A DNA stretch of 64,000 nt, taken from positions 8,463,481 through 8,527,480 of the forward strand of contig NZ_KB217478.1 of the NCBI RefSeq assembly GCF_000331305.1. The letters run 5' to 3'. The notes beneath the pieces are model-generated. The model saw only the letters and a list, made by a program, of their open reading frames with translations. It had not been told where the DNA came from and searched no databases. Both the position numbers and the translations under genes were made by a program. The stretch comes from Calothrix sp. PCC 7103. GTDB lineage: Bacteria; Cyanobacteriota; Cyanobacteriia; Cyanobacteriales; Nostocaceae. Below are positions 58,482 to 64,000 of the stretch, one piece after another; position 1 is the stretch's first letter, and the number at the start of each line of letters is the position of its first letter.

Positions 58482-59417
58482 ATGATGCCAAATTCTTTTA
58501 AGTTGTCCCTAAACCTGGAAGCAGAGTTTTTTTTCCAGCAAGGACTGCGCCGTAACAAGACAGAAAAGTTTGAAGCAGCTATAGCTAGTTTTGACAAAGC
58601 GCTGCGATGCAAACCAGAATATCCCGAAGCCTTATTCCAAAAGGGTTTCGCATTAGGGTCTTTAGGTAAACACGAACTAGCTATCGGTTGTTTTGACCAA
58701 ATGTTAACTTTCAAAAGCGATGATTGCTGGGTTTGGCATAACCGAGCGATAGCTCTTGGTAAGTTAGAACGTTATAACGAAGCACTCAATAGTTTTGAGC
58801 GTGCAATCGAGTTTAATCCAAACGGAACAACCGCATGGCACAATCGTGGTTTGACGTTATGTGATTTAGGGAAGTATGAGAAAGCAGTTCTCAGCTTTGA
58901 CCGTGCGTTAAAGTTACAGCCAGATGCTTATTGGGCATGGTATAACCGAGGAAATGCCTTAAAACAACTCGAACGTTACGAAGAAGCACTGAACAGCTAT
59001 GACCGCGCTATTGAGTTCAGTCCCAAAAACTTGCTGGCTTGGTACTACCGAGGTGTAAATTTGAGTGAATGGGGGCACCATGAAAAAGCGATTCTTAGCT
59101 TTGACCGTGCGTTAACAATTCAGCCTCAATATTATAAGGCTTGGCTGCACAAAGGCTTTGCTTGGGAACAGTTGAAAAACTATGAAAATGCGATTGCATC
59201 TTACAACCAAGCTTTGGAACTGGCGCCTAGTGATGACGCTGTTTGGTATAACAGAGGTCGTTGCTACATGGTACTACAGAATATCGACCGTGCGGTAGAA
59301 AACTTCCGTCAAGCGATAAGCATTCATCCAGGTAAATATTTACAAATTATTCAAACAGACGCTCAATTTGACGGATTACGTCATGACGAACGCTTTCAAG
59401 CTCTACTCAAGTGCTAG
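58482..59417 (+). CDS. Tetratricopeptide repeat protein
   Basis: 311 residues made almost entirely of eight TPR units of 34 residues (for example YEEALNSYDRAIEFSPKN, HEKAILSFDRALTIQPQY). No signal or membrane helix; ATG at 58482 or 58485 with AAGG at 58477-58480. TPR arrays bind proteins, and partners cannot be guessed. Cyanobacteria encode many such proteins. Single gene. Confidence 0.88.
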   Translation: MMPNSFKLSLNLEAEFFFQQGLRRNKTEKFEAAIASFDKALRCKPEYPEALFQKGFALGSLGKHELAIGCFDQMLTFKSDDCWVWHNRAIALGKLERYNEALNSFERAIEFNPNGTTAWHNRGLTLCDLGKYEKAVLSFDRALKLQPDAYWAWYNRGNALKQLERYEEALNSYDRAIEFSPKNLLAWYYRGVNLSEWGHHEKAILSFDRALTIQPQYYKAWLHKGFAWEQLKNYENAIASYNQALELAPSDDAVWYNRGRCYMVLQNIDRAVENFRQAISIHPGKYLQIIQTDAQFDGLRHDERFQALLKC

Positions 59418-59533
59418 CCATAAATGCTAGACGGTATTATAAGCGCGTTTATTATTACGCATAAAGTGGGTGTGGGTTCAAGTCAAAATTATTTTATAAT
59501 TGCGCGTATTTAATACCGATTAGGCATATACAA

Positions 59534-60229
59534 TTAGCGAACAACTAAATATAACTTTGACCACCTTTGTTGTAGGATGCTAGCTAGGGTATGTAAACCC
59601 CAAATTTCACAGCGATAGTGCCCAACAGCAATTACAGACATTTCACTATCAATAACTGCCTGTGCAGCTGGTTGTCTAAGTTGTCCTGTTATGTAAACAT
59701 TAACACCGTGTGATGCGGCTTCTCGTACCAGCAAATCTGTCATGGCGCCAACCACCGCAACTTTTTTGACTTCGCTTTCACTTGCCGCCCGTATTTGCTC
59801 GTACCCATTAAATATTTCTTTTACACAATTAAATATATCAGTAAACGTTTGATTAGGCGCCTGTCCAATCATTCCAATCGGTCTATTTTGCTTTTCTCCA
59901 AATACTTCTAAATTAGACAAGCTTAATACATCAGCCAAGTGAGTATTAAATCCTAGTGTTAAGGATTCATCAAACGGCAAATGATAAGAAATTACTCCTA
60001 TATCAGGTGGGAGTTGTTCAAGTTCAAGCTTCCAAGGTCGATGTAAAAATAATGCATCAATATGTTGGCTTTTTACCCAGTTATATAAACCATCCCAAGG
60101 TTCTAGTGCCAAACCTAAACGCTTAATAGAGCGTGTGGAAGGTAAATATATACCACCCTGTTCATCTTTGTTATAGCGCTCAACCTGGAAAAATGTGTTG
60201 AGAAATTTAGTAATTGTATCTAAATGCAT
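59534..60229 (-). CDS. Nif3-like dinuclear metal centre protein
   Basis: 231 residues. Nif3 family pieces: DALFLHRPWKLE, GVISYHLPFDESLTLGFNTH, LADVLSLSNLEVFGE, a middle KKVAVVGAMTDLLVREAASHG, and the C-terminal YITGQLRQPAAQAVIDSEM followed by AVGHYRCEIWG. These correspond to the metal-binding His/Glu sites, although the first site (HRPW) departs from the usual HHP-type. Role unknown; the family has been linked to GTP cyclohydrolase-like folds without proven activity. Single gene. Confidence 0.82.
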   Translation of the reverse strand: MHLDTITKFLNTFFQVERYNKDEQGGIYLPSTRSIKRLGLALEPWDGLYNWVKSQHIDALFLHRPWKLELEQLPPDIGVISYHLPFDESLTLGFNTHLADVLSLSNLEVFGEKQNRPIGMIGQAPNQTFTDIFNCVKEIFNGYEQIRAASESEVKKVAVVGAMTDLLVREAASHGVNVYITGQLRQPAAQAVIDSEMSVIAVGHYRCEIWGLHTLASILQQRWSKLYLVVR

Positions 60230-60231
60230 AA

Positions 60232-60390
60232 AAGAAAAAATGGCTGAGAGAATATTATTATATAGATGCTTTTGCTGGTTCTATTCGACCAAGGGCAAAA
60301 GAAGATGAACAACGATATATTGATGGCTCTCCCTTACGAGCTTTACAAACAGAGCCAATTCCACAATTGGATTCTACAATTGCAGTCTAG
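60232..60390 (+). pseudogene. Remnant of a three-Cys-motif partner protein (TcmP)
   Basis: A stop-bounded frame without a start translates to about 52 residues with YYYIDAFAGSIRPRAKEDEQ and then RYIDGSPLRALQTEP, the N-terminal signature of TcmP-like proteins (YIDxFAGxG...IxGSPLxAL). After that it diverges and stops at TAG 60388. The rest of the gene, including the usual phosphoesterase-like core, is missing. It lies between two intact genes on opposite strands. Confidence 0.55.
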
Positions 60391-60427
60391 AATATAAAGG
60401 TCAAAATCTAGGGATGCATGAAAAGCA

Positions 60428-62350
60428 ATGACACCTAAAGTCGCGCCATACGGGTCTTGGAAATCACCTATTACTACTGATTTGATTACGGGGGCAACTA
60501 TTGGACTAGGGCAAATATCACTTGATGGTGAAAATATTTACTGGACTGAGTTACGACCGACTGAGAAGGGACGCAATGTGATTGTGAAACAGGCGCCCAA
60601 TGGTACTATTCACGATGTTACTCCAGATGGTTTTAATGTGCGTACTCGTGTTCATGAGTATGGTGGAGGCGCCTATTTTGTGGTGAATGGCACTGTATAT
60701 TTTTCCAATTTTGCCGACCAGCGTCTTTATTATCAAAGTGGTGAAAATGCTGTTGCTTTAACTCCTGATGTTGCCATGCGTTATGGTGACGGTATATTAG
60801 ATGCTCAGAGAAATAGAATTATTTGCGTATGTGAAGACCATACCGCAGGTGATCATGAGCCTGCTAATAAGCTTGTGGCTATTAATTTGGAAAATAGCGA
60901 TATACAAACTTTAGTTTCTGGTAATGATTTTTATACATCGCCTCGTCTTAGTCCCGATGGTTCGCAGTTGGCTTGGTTAACTTGGAATCATCCTAAAATG
61001 CCTTGGGATAGTGCTGAGTTATGGGTGGGAGATGTACAAAGTGATGGTTCGATAGGTGATGCGAAAAAAATTGCAGGTGGCGCCAATGAATCTGTATGTC
61101 AGCCAGAATGGTCGGCAGATGGAAGGCTATACTTTATTTTAGATAGAACTGGTTGGTGGAATATTTACCGTACTACAGATGATAGTATTGAAAATTTAAC
61201 ACCAGTACCCGCAGAATTTGGTAAGCCACAATGGATTTTAGGCACTTGTACATACGGTATTGAATCTAATAATCGAATTATTTGTAGTTATACCCAGCAG
61301 GGAACTTGGAAGTTAGCTAGTCTTGATCTCACTTCACGTCAATTAGAAACTTTTGATTTGCCTTATACAGAAATTAGCTCGTTACAAGTGGCACCTGGTA
61401 AGGTAGTATTTAACGGTGGCGCCCCAACTCAACCTACAGAACTTGTTGTATTAGATTTAGCTACTCTTCAACGTACAGTTTTACGGCGTGCAAGTGAAGT
61501 TACTGTTGAGAGTGGTTATCTTTCACAAGTTAAAGGAATTGAATTTCCTACAACTAACGGAAAAACTGCATTTGCAATATTTTACCCACCGCAAAACCAA
61601 GATTACACGGCGCCTGAAGGTGAAAAACCACCATTATTAGTAAAAAGTCATGGAGGACCAACCGCAGCAACTTCCACAAGTTTAAGTTTAAGCATTCAAT
61701 ATTGGACAAGTCGCGGAATTGCAGTTCTCGATGTAAATTATGGTGGAAGTACTGGATATGGTCGCGAATATCGTCAGCGTTTAGAAGGTAATTGGGGTAT
61801 TGTTGATGTTGATGATTGTGAAGCGGGAGCGAAATATTTAGTTGAACAAGGGTTAGTAGATGGAAACCGTTTGGCTATTGCTGGTGGTAGTGCTGGTGGA
61901 TACACTACTTTATGCGCGTTGACTTTTCGTGATACTTTCAAAGCAGGCGCCAGTTATTATGGTGTAAGCGACTTAGAAGCATTAGCCAGAGATACACATA
62001 AATTTGAGTCACGCTATCTAGACGGTTTGATAGGCGCCTATCCGGAAAGAAAAGACCTATATATTGAGCGTTCCCCCGTCTACTTTACAGAAAAACTTGC
62101 TTGTCCTGTAATTTTCTTTCAAGGTTTAGAAGATAAAATTGTACCTCCTAACCAAGCCGAAATCATGGTAGAAGCATTACAGCAAAAAGGTTTACCCGTT
62201 GCATATGTAGCTTTTCCCGGAGAGCAACACGGGTTTCGCAGTGCAGAAAACATTAAAAGCGCGCTAGAAGGAGAAATCTATTTTTACTCGCGCGTCTTTA
62301 AATTTGAATTAGCAGAAAATGTACAAACAGTCAAAATAGACAATTTGTAA
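60428..62350 (+). CDS. S9 family (prolyl oligopeptidase-like) peptidase
   Basis: 640 residues. An N-terminal beta-propeller (about 30-380) with WD-like repeats (SPDGSQLAWLTWNHPKMPWD, PEWSADGRLYFI) and a C-terminal hydrolase domain (about 390-630). Catalytic Ser488 in AGGSAGGYTTL, an acid in GLEDKIVPP (about 568), and His601 in GEQHGFR. The layout fits acylaminoacyl-peptidase / dipeptidyl-peptidase relatives of family S9C. No signal peptide, so a cytoplasmic peptidase acting on small peptides is likely. Confidence 0.94.
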   Translation: MTPKVAPYGSWKSPITTDLITGATIGLGQISLDGENIYWTELRPTEKGRNVIVKQAPNGTIHDVTPDGFNVRTRVHEYGGGAYFVVNGTVYFSNFADQRLYYQSGENAVALTPDVAMRYGDGILDAQRNRIICVCEDHTAGDHEPANKLVAINLENSDIQTLVSGNDFYTSPRLSPDGSQLAWLTWNHPKMPWDSAELWVGDVQSDGSIGDAKKIAGGANESVCQPEWSADGRLYFILDRTGWWNIYRTTDDSIENLTPVPAEFGKPQWILGTCTYGIESNNRIICSYTQQGTWKLASLDLTSRQLETFDLPYTEISSLQVAPGKVVFNGGAPTQPTELVVLDLATLQRTVLRRASEVTVESGYLSQVKGIEFPTTNGKTAFAIFYPPQNQDYTAPEGEKPPLLVKSHGGPTAATSTSLSLSIQYWTSRGIAVLDVNYGGSTGYGREYRQRLEGNWGIVDVDDCEAGAKYLVEQGLVDGNRLAIAGGSAGGYTTLCALTFRDTFKAGASYYGVSDLEALARDTHKFESRYLDGLIGAYPERKDLYIERSPVYFTEKLACPVIFFQGLEDKIVPPNQAEIMVEALQQKGLPVAYVAFPGEQHGFRSAENIKSALEGEIYFYSRVFKFELAENVQTVKIDNL

Positions 62351-62360
62351 TCTCTTGTAA

Positions 62361-62391
62361 TCTCTTGTGGAACAGGCATCCCTGCCTGTTT
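62361..62391 (+). repeat. Family C dispersed hairpin
   Basis: TCTTGTGGAACAGGCATCCC followed by TGCCTGTTT, 11 bp after the S9 peptidase stop; arms AACAGGCA / TGCCTGTT pair. Likely acts as its terminator. The rest of the spacer to 62657 has no clear gene. Confidence 0.8.
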
Positions 62392-62657
62392 AATATATTA
62401 AAATTTAAATCTTGTTCAAACGACAGGGAAATATAAAACGCGCGCGCTTCATCATCGGGGGGTTCTAATATATCAAAGGCACCGTTTATAGCTTCTTGTA
62501 CTTTGGCAGGTAATGCTTCAAACATATCTGTATCTATTATATTGACATTAGCTTTGAACTTGTTAAAATTTGGGAAGTGTTCTGACAATAAATTCACATC
62601 CTTTGATTTTTTATCACCTGACGAAAAGAAAATAACTATTAATCGGAGACTACTAAA

Positions 62658-63266
62658 ATGTTTAGAGCAATTGCTTCGGAAGCGCTCGGTTTGAGTGACA
62701 TCGGCTCCATAATTCAGCCCCAAGATTTTAATAAGGTTGATGCTGATGATTATTTGTTTCACGAAGATGGTGAAAAGATATTTTTCCTAATTAAGTCAAA
62801 GAAAGACGAGTACTGTTTTACCAACTTTGCATTAATTCACGTAGACGGTGTTACTGCTGCTTCCTCAAAGCGGTCTATCAAAAGATACGAATATGCATCG
62901 GAGATAATTTCAGGCGTAACATTGGAAACAGCCGGAAACATAGATATGGATATCGAATTGAAGTTTAATATTGGAGCAAACTCATTTATTGTAAATGTGC
63001 GAAAGGACTTTCTCGAACAATTGAAGGATATCTATAAAACCTTGATTAGTATTAGTAAGCGTCAGTATACCGATAATATTTGTAGAACTAATGCACTAAA
63101 GACGCTAGATGCCATCGCATCTATGTACAAGATTAGTAATGTAACCTCTGGGGAAGCGATAACAACTCAATTCAATGATATTCTTACAAACCTCAATTCT
63201 ACCATGTTGGTAAATTATACAAAACGTGACTTTAGTGATGTTTTTAGCAAATATATTCGCTCTTAG
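62658..63266 (+). CDS. PH-domain protein (B. subtilis YvbH-like)
   Basis: 202 residues, with CGGAGA at 62643-62648. Bacterial pleckstrin-homology fold over about 1-120: FRAIASEALGLSDIGSIIQP, then EDGEKIFFLIKSKKDEYCFT and IHVDGVTAASSKRSIKRYEY, followed by a helical C-terminal region (about 125-202) matching the YvbH oligomerisation segment. I recall the same order in Bacillus YvbH. Soluble; function unknown, perhaps a stress-related oligomer. The similarity to a Firmicutes protein suggests past transfer. Confidence 0.75.
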   Translation: MFRAIASEALGLSDIGSIIQPQDFNKVDADDYLFHEDGEKIFFLIKSKKDEYCFTNFALIHVDGVTAASSKRSIKRYEYASEIISGVTLETAGNIDMDIELKFNIGANSFIVNVRKDFLEQLKDIYKTLISISKRQYTDNICRTNALKTLDAIASMYKISNVTSGEAITTQFNDILTNLNSTMLVNYTKRDFSDVFSKYIRS

Positions 63267-63323
63267 GAAACGTTGCTACGGTATACACAATTTATCAAAT
63301 CACTCTATAGTTCTTGCAAACTA

Positions 63324-64000
63324 TCCAAGTATGAACGGCGCCCGAATCTACAACAAAACCGAGCATTTCACTTTATCACCCGCCGTTGCGATTGCTTCCT
63401 TGTCGCATGTAAGTTAAAAAGTGCGCCTTTAAACAAAAGTAACAAATTCAGCAGGCGCCTTCTAACTTTCCAAAAATTCTTCTTTATATTCTTTTAGTGT
63501 TTCTCGCACTTCTGCTTCTATATTTAGGCTGATACGATTGCTTTCAACAAGATATTTAAAAAACTTCTTGAATGAAGCTATGTAAGATTTGGTATTGCTT
63601 TCTGAAGCCCAAAGCGCTTTTCTAGGATACCAATCAGTTAAGAATGACGAGACATCGTTTTCTTCAGCTTCGTCAAGCTTACGTACTTGTTCATAGTAAT
63701 ATAGGTATTCAGCAAAGAATTCAATATTACTACTGTGCTGTTTGATAGTTTTAAGAGAAAGATTAGACTTTTGTAACCAGGATTTAAAACCATCTAGTAA
63801 AATTTTATTATAGTTTTGTATTTCTACTATTTTTTTATCTTTTTCATCCATTTTAATTTAATAGTACAAAAATATGTAATGCTTTTTGTTATTTTACTTA
63901 ATTATGGTGCCTTTAACACTTTAATATACAAATTATACTAGACACTTGGGTATTTAAGTATCTAAGTATGAAAGGTGTCTGAGTTTACAACAAAACGCTC
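63324..64000 (+). repeat. Diverged direct repeat near the right edge
   Basis: Segments 63329-63360 and 63966-63997 share AAGTATGAA, G at matched places and TACAACAAAAC. The second copy is preceded by tandem AAGTATCT units and runs to the end of the window. The spacing brackets the integrase-domain gene. Weak but visible. Confidence 0.35.
63462..63851 (-). CDS. Stand-alone integrase core-binding (SAM-like) domain
   Basis: 129 residues resembling only the N-terminal DNA-binding part of tyrosine recombinases: LLDGFKSWLQKSNLSLKTIK, then FAEYLYYYEQVRKLDEAEEN, SFKKFFKYLVESNRISL. No catalytic domain with the R-H-R-Y residues follows: the frame ends after a charged tail. It is either a small protein in its own right (such short integrase-like genes occur in several phyla) or a truncated recombinase. 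Start ATG 63851. Confidence 0.55.
   Translation of the reverse strand: MDEKDKKIVEIQNYNKILLDGFKSWLQKSNLSLKTIKQHSSNIEFFAEYLYYYEQVRKLDEAEENDVSSFLTDWYPRKALWASESNTKSYIASFKKFFKYLVESNRISLNIEAEVRETLKEYKEEFLES

Noticed and set aside
62331-62762. 143-codon minus-strand frame before the PH-domain gene
   Set aside because: Its start overlaps the PH-domain gene and its end is a family C repeat. The middle (FEALPAKVQEAINGAFDILE) looks protein-like and might be a gene relic, but I could not support a gene.
63226-63497. Plus-strand frames after the PH-domain gene
   Set aside because: They start inside the PH-domain gene or in repeat-like sequence and show no domain or ribosome-binding site.

Overview
The window is AT-rich DNA from the chromosome of a filamentous, probably heterocyst-forming cyanobacterium (Nostocales; a Calothrix/Rivularia/Scytonema-type organism would fit). 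The evidence is a HetZ-PatU pair, two beta-carboxysome CcmK shell genes, a hormogonium-type chemotaxis locus, CYP110-like P450, DUF928/DUF1822/CHASE2 genes and a filament-type repeat load. The usual cyanobacterial iterated palindrome HIP1 (GCGATCGC) was not seen. The six-base palindrome GGCGCC occurs about 90 times instead, in genes and spacers alike, and seems to fill the HIP1 niche here.

Layout. 0-2 kb: the end of a DUF58 gene, a nested palindrome, a ZIP-transporter remnant and a YjbQ gene. 2-13 kb: the most unusual region. Two divergently arranged copies of a module face away from a repeat-rich spacer at 8.0-8.4 kb. Each has a sigma-factor-like protein, a DUF1822 protein and a membrane-anchored CHAT (caspase-like) protein. 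One CHAT protein ends in a CHASE2 sensor and is followed by a secreted DUF928 protein; the other ends in an amino-acid-type periplasmic binding protein. 13-16 kb: msrA and a P450. 15.6-20 kb: a ParA ATPase plus a coiled-coil partner that look like carboxysome positioning proteins McdA/McdB, then ilvE, an alpha/beta hydrolase, and ccmK3-ccmK4. 20-24 kb: hetZ, patU and a Crp-family regulator. 24-31 kb: M61 protease, an oxidoreductase operon, a BaiN-like flavoprotein. 31-40 kb: a cell-surface region with a tyrosine autokinase, a TPS adhesin, a PEP-CTERM metalloprotease and two membrane proteins. 40-45 kb: SpoIID, DHH phosphoesterase, HNH nuclease, alanine racemase, tRNA-Leu(UAG). 46-58 kb: a chemotaxis-like operon (PatA-type regulator, CheY, CheW, MCP, CheA hybrid) with a second MCP behind it. 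58-64 kb: housekeeping genes, a TcmP remnant, a YvbH-like PH-domain protein and a stand-alone integrase core-binding domain.

Repeats. At least five small dispersed families are present. Family A is a GTAGAGACG-ended hairpin element. Family B is the palindrome AGAAACCSGGTTTCT, often paired as a hairpin of about 65 bp. Family C is a CTTGTGGRRYRGGCATCCYTGCC hairpin. Family D is a tandem TAACGGATG repeat. Family E is built on ACCCAACCTACA. There are also heptamer-type ACTCAGC repeats. Several copies supply or touch the stop codons of genes. There is no rRNA, CRISPR array, complete insertion sequence or prophage that I can see.

Limits: family assignments come from reading motifs and remembering families; no alignments or searches were run.
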